A DNA stretch of 64,000 bases from Colwellia sp. GTDB lineage: Bacteria > Pseudomonadota > Gammaproteobacteria > Enterobacterales > Alteromonadaceae. Location of the stretch: contig JABSOX010000018.1 of assembly GCA_013215655.1 (NCBI GenBank), positions 1 through 64,000 on the forward strand, read 5' to 3'. The translations under genes and the position numbers were made by a program. Under the pieces are notes generated by a model. The model saw only the letters and a list, made by a program, of their open reading frames with translations, made no database searches and was not told the origin of the DNA. Below are positions 9,446 to 18,188 of this stretch, piece after piece (the first letter of the stretch is position 1; each line of letters starts with the position of its first letter).

Positions 9446-10240
9446 TCAAGATAATTTAAATAAGTTCTTTACGGTATTTTCAATTATATCAGCAAGTTGC
9501 TCTGCTGGTTCAGCTCTAATCGTCAACAAACAATTAAATACATCAATAAGTCGCAATGGATAGTTGATTTCATTTTGATGTCCAAAAAGTGGCATACTCG
9601 GCGCATCAGTTTCTAATACTATGCTTGAACTGGGTATTTTCTTTATTGTTTTAATGGTTTTTACTGCTCTAGAATAGGTAATAGTGCCGCCAATACCCAA
9701 TTTAAAACCTAAATCAATATATTGACATGCTTGTTGGTAACTTCCTGAAAAGGCATGAATAATTCCTGCTCGATTTAAATTGGCTTTTTTTAATAAAGAG
9801 ATAACTTCAGGGTGTGAGCGGCGATGGTGAACAATTATTGGTAAATCATGCTGTGCTGCTAATGATAATTGATAATCAAAAAAGTGTTGTTGCTGTCTTA
9901 AGTTATCTTGCTCTTTTGCGATAACACCGTCTATTCCTGCCTCGCCAATAGCAATGATATTCTTTTTATTTGTTTCAACTCGCTGTGATAACTCTTGTAA
10001 GTTGGCATCGGTTAGGTTTTTTAAAAACCAAGGGTGAATACCTAGGCATGCATAAAGTAGAGGGCTGTTACTTAAAGATGCAGAGGCACAAAGTGTTAAT
10101 ACTTTTTGCCAGTTGTTTGGGCTTATAGAGGGGACAATAATTTGATGTATGTTTTGTTCCATACAGTTTGTTAATAATAGCTTTAAGTTATTATTAAATT
10201 CATCCGCATCTAAATGGCAATGGCTATCTGTTAAAAGCAT
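9446..10240 (-). CDS. yjjV: TatD-family metal-dependent hydrolase YjjV
   Basis: A 264-residue TatD-type DNase/metallohydrolase. The metal ligands of the TIM-barrel fold are all visible: DSHCHLD at residues 6-12, the E of IAIGEAGID, HHR after PIIVH, HAFSGS, and the final Asp of ETDAPSMPL. TatD enzymes are Mg-dependent 3'-5' nucleases; YjjV is the branch that neighbours serB in enterics. The stop codon lies 3 nt from the stop of the convergent ytjB gene. The substrate in the cell is not certain. Confidence 0.9.
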   Translation of the reverse strand: MLLTDSHCHLDADEFNNNLKLLLTNCMEQNIHQIIVPSISPNNWQKVLTLCASASLSNSPLLYACLGIHPWFLKNLTDANLQELSQRVETNKKNIIAIGEAGIDGVIAKEQDNLRQQQHFFDYQLSLAAQHDLPIIVHHRRSHPEVISLLKKANLNRAGIIHAFSGSYQQACQYIDLGFKLGIGGTITYSRAVKTIKTIKKIPSSSIVLETDAPSMPLFGHQNEINYPLRLIDVFNCLLTIRAEPAEQLADIIENTVKNLFKLS

Positions 10241-10259
10241 GGTCTACCTATTTTAACAA

Positions 10260-11384
10260 TTACCTTAATCGAGCTGCACGTTGTTGTAATTTTTCGAGAA
10301 TGTCCTTCATTTTATAATGTTCAATAAATTCAGGCGATGGTTCTCTTTCATGTAATAAAGTATCAGCTAAATATACGGCTTGAGCAATACCAAAAGAATT
10401 CTTCAGTAATTTTTCCGGACTATGATGCAATATTATGGCTTCAATTAAGGAGTATGAAAAACTCCAAACGTGCAACAAATAGGCGCCAATATGGCAATGG
10501 TTGGTTTTAAATACTTTTTTTTCTAAGGCATTGTTATTTGCACTAGGTTTATAATTTCTTAAATAGAGACTAGTCAGTTTAGGGTTCATTTCAAAGAGCA
10601 CAATCTTACCTATATCATGAAGTAATCCTGCGAGCATAGCCTCTTGTTTTAACTCTGGTTTTACCATTGATGCGGCCAACCTTGCGGTTGCTAGACAATG
10701 TAATTGTTGATCAAGTAATGAAAAGCCTTTTATATCGGGCTCATAAGAGAAGAGTTCAGCAGTCATGACGATACAGCAGAGTGTATCTAGCCCCATTTTA
10801 GTTATCGCATCGGTAATATTATTAAGGGACTTTCCTTTACCCATAAATGTATTATTAGAAAACTGCAGTACCTTGGCGGCTAGAGCCGGGTCTTGTGAGA
10901 TAATGTCTGAAATCTTTTGCGAGTCAGTACTGCTTTCTTTTAAAACCGCATTTAACTGCATATAAACTTTAGGCGGACTTGGCAGAGTCTTTACTTGAGC
11001 AACGGCTTTTATAATCGATTCTTTGGTAATTGCTTTTTGATTTTCTGCCAATGACGTAATGTTGTGGACAATATTTTCAGTGTTAATCGGTTGTTTATAA
11101 TTATAGTGGGCGAGGTTATCAATATGCTTAATTGACGTTGACATATCATTAATAACAACTCGGAGCATTGCTGGAAATGATTTAGCTAACGAAGTTAAAA
11201 GCTTTACAGGGCTGATTTTTTCTAGTGCAATGGCCACCACTACCACATCAAACTTCACTGTTGCTAATGTGTTCATCGAAAACTCAAGCTCAGTAACATA
11301 GGTTAATGAACAACTACTGGCGTTAAAAGCTTGTTGTAGTTTTACTAGTTGAGGTTTTGGCGCATCTATAATTAAAATTTTCAT
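10260..11384 (-). CDS. HDOD-domain signalling protein with receiver-like N-terminus
   Basis: About 374 residues from the ATG at 11384 (MKILIIDAPKPQ); longer upstream starts would run into argS. Residues 1-120 resemble a response-regulator receiver fold but lack a clear phospho-acceptor Asp (FDVVVVAIALEKISP where LLLDxxMP is usual). Residues about 130-350 form an HDOD domain (LPSPPKVYMQLNAVL; ISQDPALAAKVLQFSNN; GLLHDIGKIVLFEM), related to HD phosphohydrolases but usually without enzyme activity. Such proteins act in signalling, often near c-di-GMP networks. The gene starts 11 nt inside the end of argS on the same strand, so the two may be co-transcribed. Confidence 0.82.
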   Translation of the reverse strand: MKILIIDAPKPQLVKLQQAFNASSCSLTYVTELEFSMNTLATVKFDVVVVAIALEKISPVKLLTSLAKSFPAMLRVVINDMSTSIKHIDNLAHYNYKQPINTENIVHNITSLAENQKAITKESIIKAVAQVKTLPSPPKVYMQLNAVLKESSTDSQKISDIISQDPALAAKVLQFSNNTFMGKGKSLNNITDAITKMGLDTLCCIVMTAELFSYEPDIKGFSLLDQQLHCLATARLAASMVKPELKQEAMLAGLLHDIGKIVLFEMNPKLTSLYLRNYKPSANNNALEKKVFKTNHCHIGAYLLHVWSFSYSLIEAIILHHSPEKLLKNSFGIAQAVYLADTLLHEREPSPEFIEHYKMKDILEKLQQRAARLR

Positions 11385-11394
11385 ACTGTTTAGT

Positions 11395-13140
11395 TTACAT
11401 GCGTTCCATGACATCAATACCTAATATATCTAAACCTTGTTTTAAAGTTTTAGATATTAGCTGACATAATAATAAGCGTGATTGTTGTATTTCGATGTTG
11501 ATTCCATCCTTTAATATTGGACAAGCTTCATAGAAGCTCATATATAAACTCGATAGTTCATATAAATAATTACATAACAAGTTGGGTGTACATTCACTCA
11601 CCACGGCGTCAATTACGTCTTCAAGTTGTAATAGCTTTAACGCTAAGGCTTTCTCTTGAGGTTCAATGATTTGCAAAATAGCCGTATTGAGTGTTTCAGC
11701 AGTGTCTTCCTTTACCTTGGAAAAAATACTTTGGATACGTGAATAAGCGTATTGTAAGTAAGGAGCCGTAGCACCTTCAAAACTCAGCATCGTTTTCCAG
11801 TTGAAAATATAATCACTGGTACGGTTTTTTGATAAATCAGCAAACTTGACAGCACCGATACCGACTTTTTCACTAATGGAGAATAAGTCCTTTTTGCTAA
11901 TTTCAGGATTTTTCTCTTGAATTAATTTATTGGCGCGAAGTATGGCTTCATCAAGTAATGCTGCAAGTTTAATGGTGCCACCGGTGCGTGTTTTAAACGG
12001 CTTACCATCATCTCCCATCATCATGCCAAAAGGACAATGTTGATAAGAGACTGTTTCGGGTAAAAATCCAGCTTTGCGAGCGACAATTTCTACTTGTTTA
12101 AAGTGTAAGGCTTGACGTGCATCTGTAAAAATAATGATGCGATCAGCATTTAGTTCACCACTGCGATAACGACAAGCAGATAAATCGGTAGTTGCGTATA
12201 AATACCCCCCTCCCGACTTTTGTACGATAAAGACTGAAGGGTCACCCTCTTTATTTGCCATTTCATTAATGAATACAACTTTTGCGCCTTGATCTTCAAC
12301 GGCGATGTTTTGAGCCATTAACTCATCAATAACGTTTGATAGATCATGGTTGTACGCGCTTTCACCCATAATATCTTTACGGGTTAACGTAACATTAAGT
12401 TTTTTGTAGATATCTTCACTATGGGCAATGGATATATCGATAAATTGTTGCCATAGCATTGCACATTGTTGATCGCCACTTTGCAGTTTAACCACGTAGT
12501 CACGCGCTCTATCGGCAAAACCCTCTTCGTTATCAAAGCGTACTTTGGCTTCACGGTAAAAGTTTTCTAAATCGGCTAGTGCAGTTTCCGCAATTTCATC
12601 AGCAGCAAGTTTATCGCTCAAATGCGCTAACAACATGCCAAACTGTGTTCCCCAATCACCCATATGGTTTTGGCGAATGACTTGATGACCTTTAAATTCA
12701 ATAGCACGGGCAACAGCATCACCGATAATCGTTGAGCGTAAATGACCGGCGTGCATTTCTTTAGCAAGGTTAGGGGCTGAGTAATCTACAACAACTGTTT
12801 GTGGCTTATTTGGTTGACTAACACCCAATTTATTATCATCACCAATATTGGTAAGTTGTTGTGCTAGCCAGTTTTTGTCTAAATGAATATTAATAAAGCC
12901 AGGACCTGCTAATTCTACTTTCTCAGCAATACCATCAAGGTCTAAGTGTTTTACAACTTCAGCCGCTAATTCGCGAGGATTTGTTTTAAGCTTTTTAGCA
13001 GCACCCATCACACCATTTGCTTGATAATCACCAAAATTTGCTCGGTTGGAAAGACTAACTGCCGGATTTGTATCTGCAGATAAACCAGCAAGCACCATAG
13101 CCGCTGATACTTTTTCACTTAGTAGTTGTTTAATATTCAT
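11395..13140 (-). CDS. argS: Arginine--tRNA ligase
   Basis: Class I ArgRS charges tRNA-Arg. The 581-residue protein has the N-terminal Add-1 tRNA-binding domain, the HIGH-type signature His130-Ala-Gly-His133 (EMHAGHLRST), catalytic-core motifs (FVQ-type DPSVFIVQKSGGGYLYATTDLSA; MGDDGKPFKTRTGG) and the C-terminal DALR anticodon domain ending LLGIDVMERM-like. It lacks a KMSKS lysine motif, as usual for ArgRS. Length matches E. coli ArgRS (577). Confidence 0.97.
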   Translation of the reverse strand: MNIKQLLSEKVSAAMVLAGLSADTNPAVSLSNRANFGDYQANGVMGAAKKLKTNPRELAAEVVKHLDLDGIAEKVELAGPGFINIHLDKNWLAQQLTNIGDDNKLGVSQPNKPQTVVVDYSAPNLAKEMHAGHLRSTIIGDAVARAIEFKGHQVIRQNHMGDWGTQFGMLLAHLSDKLAADEIAETALADLENFYREAKVRFDNEEGFADRARDYVVKLQSGDQQCAMLWQQFIDISIAHSEDIYKKLNVTLTRKDIMGESAYNHDLSNVIDELMAQNIAVEDQGAKVVFINEMANKEGDPSVFIVQKSGGGYLYATTDLSACRYRSGELNADRIIIFTDARQALHFKQVEIVARKAGFLPETVSYQHCPFGMMMGDDGKPFKTRTGGTIKLAALLDEAILRANKLIQEKNPEISKKDLFSISEKVGIGAVKFADLSKNRTSDYIFNWKTMLSFEGATAPYLQYAYSRIQSIFSKVKEDTAETLNTAILQIIEPQEKALALKLLQLEDVIDAVVSECTPNLLCNYLYELSSLYMSFYEACPILKDGINIEIQQSRLLLCQLISKTLKQGLDILGIDVMERM

Positions 13141-13163
13141 GTTGATCTCTGCTTTCTTTGGTC

Positions 13164-13189
13164 TTTGTCGAGGTAAACCTCGACCTACA
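13164..13189. repeat. Short palindromic repeat, copy 1 of 2
   Basis: The 26-base unit contains gtcgaggtaaacctcgac and ends in ctaca. A second copy at 44915-44940 differs at two positions that pair with each other in the stem (G-C here, A-T there). It lies between argS and prfC. Confidence 0.7.
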
Positions 13190-13203
13190 GGTTATATACT
13201 CAG

Positions 13204-13328
13204 TTTTTGCAAGTAGATGGTCTTTTTACAAGGCGCTTAATATTTTTTATTGGTGAGTTTAGTTTACTAAATGAGTCAATAAAAAATATTAAGCAACGCA
13301 GAAAAAATGCCAATTACGTAGCAAAAAT
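13204..13328. repeat. 125-bp imperfect palindrome between prfC and argS
   Basis: Perfect 18-bp arms (13235-13252 and 13277-13294; gcttaatattttttattg and its complement) are nested inside outer arms tttttgc (13204-13210) and gcaaaaa (13321-13327). The right edge touches the prfC stop codon. The size and nested symmetry suggest a dispersed intergenic repeat that may also stop prfC transcripts. Confidence 0.7.
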
Positions 13329-14908
13329 TAGTGTTCACGGGTCTGGTGAAACGTAATATCTGGATAACGTTCATGCGCCAAACTTAAATTCACCATAGTT
13401 GGTGCAATATACGTTAAGTTATTACCACCATCGAGCGCTAGGTTATCAAATGCTTTTTTACGGAATTGCTCTAAGGTTCTTTCATTATCACAAGTACACC
13501 AACGAGCAGTGGCAATATTTATGGGTTCATAAATAGCATCAACTTTATATTCTGTTTTTAACCGTTGTACCACCACTTCAAATTGCAAGACACCGACAGC
13601 ACCAACAATCATTTCATTAGAGTTTAAGGGTCTAAATACTTGTACTGCCCCTTCTTCAGAAAGCTGAATTAGGCCTTTTTGTAGTTGCTTGGCTTTTAAT
13701 GGATCACGTAAACGAATGCGGCGGAACATTTCTGGGGCAAAGTTTGGAATGCCGCTAAATTTCATCATCTCACCTGCGGTGAAAGTATCGCCAATTTGAA
13801 TACTGCCGTGATTGTGTAAACCGATAATATCGCCAGCGTAAGCTTCTTCAACGTGTTCACGATCGCCGGCCATAAAGGTCACGGCATCAGCAATTTTTAC
13901 ATCTTTGCCAATACGGACATGTTTCATTTTCATGCCTTTTTCATATTTACCTGAGCAGATACGCATAAAAGCAATACGGTCACGATGTTTCGGATCCATG
14001 TTTGCTTGAATTTTAAAAACAAAGCCTGAAAACTTGTCGTCTTCAGCTTTTACTTCACGTGTATCTGTTTGACGAGATAATGGTTTGGGTGCCCACTTTA
14101 TTAAGCCGTCTAACATATGGTCAACACCAAAGTTTCCTAATGCTGTACCAAAAAACACCGGTGTTAGTTCACCGTTTAGAAATTCTTGTAGATCAAATTC
14201 ATGGGAAGCACCGACTACAAGTTCTAATTCTTCGCGAAAATCGTCAATATAACTACCCAGTACGGCATCTAATTCTGGATTGTCCAAGCCTTTAATAGTG
14301 CGTACTTCTTGAATTGTATGGCCTTGACCTGTTTGATATAAAACAGCTTCGTCGGTCAATATATTGTAGATACCTTTAAATTCTTTACCCATGCCAATTG
14401 GCCAAGTAATAGGCGCACACTTTATTTTTAATACGTCTTCTACTTCATCCATGACTTCCATCGGGTCACGAACATCACGATCCATTTTGTTCATAAAAGT
14501 AATGATAGGGGTATCACGTAAACGGGTAACTTCCATGAGTTTTACTGTTCGAGCTTCTACACCCTTAGCCACATCAATGACCATTAAACAAGAATCAACA
14601 GCAGTGAGAGTTCGATAAGTATCTTCAGAGAAGTCTTCATGGCCCGGAGTATCAAGTAAATTAACTAAACAGTCTTTATAGGGAAATTGCATGACCGAGG
14701 TGGTAATAGATATACCACGTTCTTTTTCCATTTCCATCCAGTCAGACTTTGCATGTTGACCTGATTTTTTACCTTTTACTGTACCTGCTCTTTGTAAGGC
14801 TTGACCAAAAAGTAAAACTTTTTCAGTGATGGTGGTTTTACCCGCATCAGGGTGACTAATAATAGCGAAGGTGCGACGTAAATCGACTTCCTGCTGTTGT
14901 ACCGACAT
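13328..14908 (-). CDS. prfC: Peptide chain release factor 3
   Basis: RF3 is the translational GTPase that removes RF1/RF2 from the ribosome after termination. The 526-residue protein has the P-loop HPDAGKTT at residues 19-26, switch I/II elements ([32 protein letters not shown]), NKMD ([14 protein letters not shown]) and domain 2/3 sequences ([29 protein letters not shown]). The length equals E. coli RF3 (529). It is monocistronic, preceded by a 200-bp gap shared with the divergent blaI-like gene. Confidence 0.97.
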   Translation of the reverse strand: MSVQQQEVDLRRTFAIISHPDAGKTTITEKVLLFGQALQRAGTVKGKKSGQHAKSDWMEMEKERGISITTSVMQFPYKDCLVNLLDTPGHEDFSEDTYRTLTAVDSCLMVIDVAKGVEARTVKLMEVTRLRDTPIITFMNKMDRDVRDPMEVMDEVEDVLKIKCAPITWPIGMGKEFKGIYNILTDEAVLYQTGQGHTIQEVRTIKGLDNPELDAVLGSYIDDFREELELVVGASHEFDLQEFLNGELTPVFFGTALGNFGVDHMLDGLIKWAPKPLSRQTDTREVKAEDDKFSGFVFKIQANMDPKHRDRIAFMRICSGKYEKGMKMKHVRIGKDVKIADAVTFMAGDREHVEEAYAGDIIGLHNHGSIQIGDTFTAGEMMKFSGIPNFAPEMFRRIRLRDPLKAKQLQKGLIQLSEEGAVQVFRPLNSNEMIVGAVGVLQFEVVVQRLKTEYKVDAIYEPINIATARWCTCDNERTLEQFRKKAFDNLALDGGNNLTYIAPTMVNLSLAHERYPDITFHQTREH

Positions 14909-15051
14909 GCAAAATACCTGTTAATTTAAATGATGAAAAATGGACAAAATTAAAGAGCGCACATTATAGCGGATAGCTTGATTAAGAGCAGCAATAATAT
15001 TGAATTCTCTCCTTTTTTTTACATTAAATGATTTTATATTTTATTTAATCC

Positions 15052-15079
15052 TTGAAACTAGTAATTACGTATGTAATCT
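15052..15079 (+). promoter_or_regulatory. Predicted promoter of the blaI-like/M56 operon
   Basis: A sigma70-like promoter: TTGAAA (15052-15057), a 16-bp spacer, and TAATCT (15074-15079). The spacer and -10 are covered by the first palindromic operator, which suggests direct repression by the BlaI-type product. Inferred from sequence only. Confidence 0.45.
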
Positions 15080-15102
15080 TTGCTTGATGTTACGCGTGTA
15101 AT
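15064..15102. promoter_or_regulatory. Two BlaI/MecI-type operators
   Basis: Two 14-bp palindromes with centres 25 bp apart: attacgtatgtaat (15064-15077) and gttacgcgtgtaat (15089-15102). Both have the form TTAC-N4-GTAA and resemble the TACA-N-TGTA operators known for BlaI/MecI/CopY repressors. They lie just upstream of the repressor gene and over its predicted promoter, as expected for autoregulation. Confidence 0.6.
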
Positions 15103-15135
15103 ATAAAAATGAGTTCATCAATTAAGGTTATGTTT

Positions 15136-15516
15136 ATGTCAGAAATTAGTCGTGCGGAATTTGAAGTTTTAAATGCTTTATGGGAGAAATACCCAGTGAC
15201 TGCTAATGAGTTGATTGCACACTTAAATAGAAATAAACAATGGCATGAGAAAACAGTTAAAACTTTACTGAGTCGTCTAGTCAAAAAAAATGCAGTGAGT
15301 TTTGAAAAAGAGCAACGACGTTATCTATATACACCGCTGCTTGAGCGAGAAACTTATACTCAGCATGAAAGCCAAAGTTTAATTGAGCGTTTATTTGCAG
15401 GCAGAATATCTCCTTTAATAGCAGGGTTTGCAAAAAACAAAAATCTCGATAAAGACGATATTAGTGAGCTTAAAGCTATTATCAATGCTTGGGAACAAGA
15501 ACAAAGAGGTGAATGA
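15136..15516 (+). CDS. BlaI/MecI/CopY-family transcriptional repressor
   Basis: About 126 residues from ATG 15136, chosen because an AAGG site lies 8 nt upstream; an in-frame GTG-free extension to 15109 lacks one. It has a winged-helix N-terminus (ISRAEFEVLNALW, then EKTVKTLLSRLVKK as recognition helix, and the wing FEKEQRRYLYTPL) and a C-terminal dimerisation helix pair. BlaI-type dimers bind palindromic operators and are inactivated by proteolysis after the partner membrane peptidase senses its signal. It overlaps the downstream M56 peptidase gene by ATGA, the usual BlaI-BlaR pairing. Confidence 0.9.
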   Translation: MSEISRAEFEVLNALWEKYPVTANELIAHLNRNKQWHEKTVKTLLSRLVKKNAVSFEKEQRRYLYTPLLERETYTQHESQSLIERLFAGRISPLIAGFAKNKNLDKDDISELKAIINAWEQEQRGE

Positions 15517-16787
15517 TGATGGACTGGCTTATTAGTTTGTTGGTACCGCTGACTTTTTTATTGTTCATATTGCTTCTTTGCCATCGTTTTTTTATGTCCA
15601 CGATCGGAGTTAAGAATACCTATACATTATGGTTAGTCATACCATTAGGACTGATATTGTTTAATTTGCCATTATCTTGGTTAGCAGCTACCTCGATAAC
15701 AAATAATGAAATCCAACAATTCATTGTTACGCCAACACAAGTATTACAACAAAGCCTCACCGAAAATTGGTTAATTGTTCTGTGGTTAATAATTTCTTCA
15801 ACAATGGTTGGTTATTGGTTGATTAGCCACTTCCTTTTTAAAGAACAGTTGAATTTACAATCTTTGACTTCAATAACAGGGATGAAAAATAGCATATCAA
15901 TTGAACTACCAATATCGCTCGAACTTTACCAAAGCTCACATGCATACAGCCCGATGTTATTAGGGGTATTTAAGCAAAGGCTTATTCTTCCAGAAGATTT
16001 TACTCAGTTGTATAACGACGAACAGCAACAACTCATTCTTGAACATGAAGTTTGTCATTTTCAACGCAATGACATTTATTGGAACATTGTCGCGTTTTTT
16101 TTATTGGCACTTTTTTGGTTTCACCCTTTGGTTTGGATCGCCTATTTTCGTTTTCGCCGTGACCAAGAACTTTCCTGTGATCACATTGTTTTGGCTAAAA
16201 AACAATGTACCAGCAGGCTCAACTACAGCAAAGCATTGTTGATAACAGCAGAAACTGCACCACCACTTGCCTTTGCTCAACTCTCTTTTAAGAAATATGG
16301 AGATAAAGAGATAATGTTTGAACGTATCAAAGAAATTAAGTTAAATACAAAAGCATCAAAGCTAAGTTTGTCGTTAATGTCAGCGTTATCTATTTGCCTA
16401 TTATCTGGTTTAAGTTATGCGGGTAATATGAGTGCAAATGACAAGGTTAACAAGGTACAGCAACAGCAACAGCAATTTGACTTGATGCCGATATATAGAA
16501 TTGAACCTAAATACCCACTCAAAGCCGCTCAGGAAAATACTGAAGGCTCAGTGGTTTTGAAGTTTGATGTTAACTTGGCAGGTAAAGTCGAAAATGTCAG
16601 TGTAATTAAAGCTATTCCTAAACAAACCTTTAATAAGGTTGCAACAACGGCATTATTACAATGGCAATATGCTGCTAAAGGTAAATACTATAAAAATTTA
16701 CTCGTGCAATTGGACTTTAGAATGGATGAAAATTCAACATTTGAAGATATCGTTTTAATTGAAAAAATTAAAGTTACTCAACAATAG
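15513..16787 (+). CDS. M56 (BlaR1-like) membrane metallopeptidase with C-terminal TonB domain
   Basis: A 424-residue protein with several N-terminal membrane helices (residues about 5-25, 38-58, 85-108), a cytosolic zinc peptidase motif HEVCH at residues 178-182, a further helix pair near 188-205, and a helix near 290-305 (SLSLMSALSICLLSGL). A short Gln-rich linker and a TonB-type C-terminal domain follow (YRIEPKYPLKAAQENTEGS; ATTALLQWQYAAKG). There is no penicillin-binding sensor domain, so the signal is unlikely to be a beta-lactam sensed in the BlaR1 way. It is translationally coupled to the BlaI-type repressor; together they form an antirepressor-protease/repressor switch. The regulated genes are not adjacent. 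Confidence 0.85.
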   Translation: MMMDWLISLLVPLTFLLFILLLCHRFFMSTIGVKNTYTLWLVIPLGLILFNLPLSWLAATSITNNEIQQFIVTPTQVLQQSLTENWLIVLWLIISSTMVGYWLISHFLFKEQLNLQSLTSITGMKNSISIELPISLELYQSSHAYSPMLLGVFKQRLILPEDFTQLYNDEQQQLILEHEVCHFQRNDIYWNIVAFFLLALFWFHPLVWIAYFRFRRDQELSCDHIVLAKKQCTSRLNYSKALLITAETAPPLAFAQLSFKKYGDKEIMFERIKEIKLNTKASKLSLSLMSALSICLLSGLSYAGNMSANDKVNKVQQQQQQFDLMPIYRIEPKYPLKAAQENTEGSVVLKFDVNLAGKVENVSVIKAIPKQTFNKVATTALLQWQYAAKGKYYKNLLVQLDFRMDENSTFEDIVLIEKIKVTQQ

Positions 16788-16810
16788 ACGATGTATTCCT
16801 TTCTTGAACT

Positions 16811-16834
16811 AAGGCTACTTTAGTAGCCTTTTTT
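16811..16834 (+). terminator. Rho-independent terminator after the M56 peptidase gene
   Basis: The inverted repeat aaggctact / agtagcctt is followed by a T run, 23 nt after the stop codon. Confidence 0.8.
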
Positions 16835-16854
16835 GATATTATTTACGTAAACGC

Positions 16855-17304
16855 TTATAACGTTTTTTTCATTACTATCGCATCTTCATAACCAAAACCA
16901 TTAGCGCTAGGGTAATAACCAGTTCGTCGACCTGTTTCAGTAAACCCTTGATTAATATAAAGCATTTGTGCACTTATATTCTTGGCCCGAACTTCAAGCC
17001 AAGCCATGTTGTTATCGAGTGATTTAGCTTGCTCAAAAAAACGAAGTAATAGTATTTTTCCGTATCCTTGACCTTGTAAATCAGGAGTTATACATATATC
17101 CATTAATGTTGCTTCACCAGCAACATGTTCACCGATATAAAAACCAATAATACCTGCAGTCGTTTGTGCATATTCGCCAAAATACCGACCATCAATGCAG
17201 CTACTAAACGTTTTATGAGTCCACGGGTGAGAATGACATAAGATTTCAATACCCATTAAACTTTCAACATCATCTAAGGTGATTTTTTTAAATGAAATGG
17301 TCAT
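16855..17304 (-). CDS. rimI: Ribosomal protein S18-alanine N-acetyltransferase RimI
   Basis: A GNAT-family acetyltransferase of about 149 residues, counted from the ATG at 17304 that overlaps the holD stop as ATGA; a longer start within holD is less likely. It shows the acetyl-CoA-binding motif A (ICITPDLQGQGYGKILL), the Glu of WLEVRAKN, and the YINQGFTETGRRTGYY segment characteristic of RimI. RimI acetylates the N-terminal Ala of S18. The holD-rimI pair is conserved in enterics. Confidence 0.92.
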   Translation of the reverse strand: MTISFKKITLDDVESLMGIEILCHSHPWTHKTFSSCIDGRYFGEYAQTTAGIIGFYIGEHVAGEATLMDICITPDLQGQGYGKILLLRFFEQAKSLDNNMAWLEVRAKNISAQMLYINQGFTETGRRTGYYPSANGFGYEDAIVMKKTL

Positions 17305-17657
17305 ATTAAGCTGTACTCTTGTAGTTTTTTCCACAATTTCGCTTTAAGTTTTGGGTTTTGTTGTATGATTTTAATTTCCGGAGTTAACAGTAGATTGCTG
17401 TCGATTGAAATATTATTTTGTTCTTTAAACTGCCAATTTAAAAGCCCCAAGCTTATTTGATTTTTTTCGCAGCTAACTTCACCTAATGACAAGCCTAAAC
17501 TGAGTAAAATGTCATTAAATAAATGACTTTTTGATAAGGCTTTTAAATTTACATTGATGAGGTCTTTGGCATTATTATCGATAATAATATCTTTGCGCTG
17601 CCACAGAGGAATGCCCATTTCTTGTAATATTGTAAATTGTTTATGGTTGATGGTCAT
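17301..17657 (-). CDS. holD: DNA polymerase III psi subunit
   Basis: About 118 residues from ATG 17657 (MTINHKQFTILQEMGIPLWQ). The psi subunit bridges the clamp loader and chi, which contacts SSB. The weakly conserved family is recognised by the N-terminal LQEMGIPLWQRKD segment, the overall length, and the tight ATGA coupling to rimI, as in E. coli. An ORF extension to 17714 exists but does not look family-like. Confidence 0.82.
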   Translation of the reverse strand: MTINHKQFTILQEMGIPLWQRKDIIIDNNAKDLINVNLKALSKSHLFNDILLSLGLSLGEVSCEKNQISLGLLNWQFKEQNNISIDSNLLLTPEIKIIQQNPKLKAKLWKKLQEYSLI

Positions 17658-17722
17658 AGTGCTATATGTCTTCTGAATTGCCGCGGTATCATGACAGACT
17701 TCGAAGTCGAACAATAATGTTT

Positions 17723-17800
17723 TTATTGGTTTTGTTTTTGTAGTAGTTCTTCAAAATCCTCAATAGTTACGGGTCTACTATATAAATATCCTTGATACTC
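17723..17800 (-). pseudogene. Remnant of an EAL-domain (c-di-GMP phosphodiesterase) gene, 3' end only
   Basis: The minus-strand frame ending in TAA at 17723-17725 reads EYQGYLYSRPVTIEDFEELL and then QKQNQ. This is the characteristic C-terminus of EAL domains (GY-FSRP followed by F--LL). The frame upstream of 17800 stays open for a stretch but no longer resembles an EAL domain, and no start or GGDEF/EAL catalytic residues remain. It lies between holD and tRNA-Trp. Confidence 0.6.
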
Positions 17801-17980
17801 TCGGCTAACGAAAACGTAATAGATAATTTTAGTATAGGTGTTATTTTTATTTTGACGTACTTTTGAAGTGTTCTTATAAGCTTGTGAAGCTTTAATGTGA
17901 TAGTGCTATTTAGTGCTATAGATAAAACTTGAAGTAGCTCTTAAAGAGGGATATTTAAAAAGAGATAACGAAGATAAAAA

Positions 17981-18057
17981 TGGCAGGGGTGGAGAGATTC
18001 GAACTCCCAACCGTCGGTTTTGGAGACCGCTGTTCTACCAATTGGAACTACACCCCT
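17981..18057 (-). tRNA. tRNA-Trp (CCA anticodon)
   Basis: On the minus strand the molecule begins AGGGGTGTAG and ends CACCCCTGCCA, with encoded CCA. The acceptor stem pairs AGGGGTG with CACCCCT. The anticodon arm reads CGGTCTCCAAAACCG with anticodon CCA, and the T arm has GTTCGAAT. The sequence is very close to enteric tRNA-Trp. It is isolated and apparently has its own promoter. Confidence 0.97.
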
Positions 18058-18070
18058 GCAACGGAGACGA

Positions 18071-18098
18071 ATTATACTTAAGCATTACTAAAGGTAAA
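18071..18098 (-). promoter_or_regulatory. Predicted promoter of tRNA-Trp
   Basis: On the minus strand: TTTACC, a 16-bp spacer, then a consensus TATAAT, ending 13 nt before the tRNA 5' end. A GC-containing discriminator follows, as is usual for stable RNA promoters. Confidence 0.6.
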
Positions 18099-18188
18099 GG
18101 GTAAATTACAAAATAATGGTTTGTTCGCCTAATAAATCAACAAACTGGGTGTTATTTCGCTTCTTAGTAATTATCTAGTACTTGTTTG

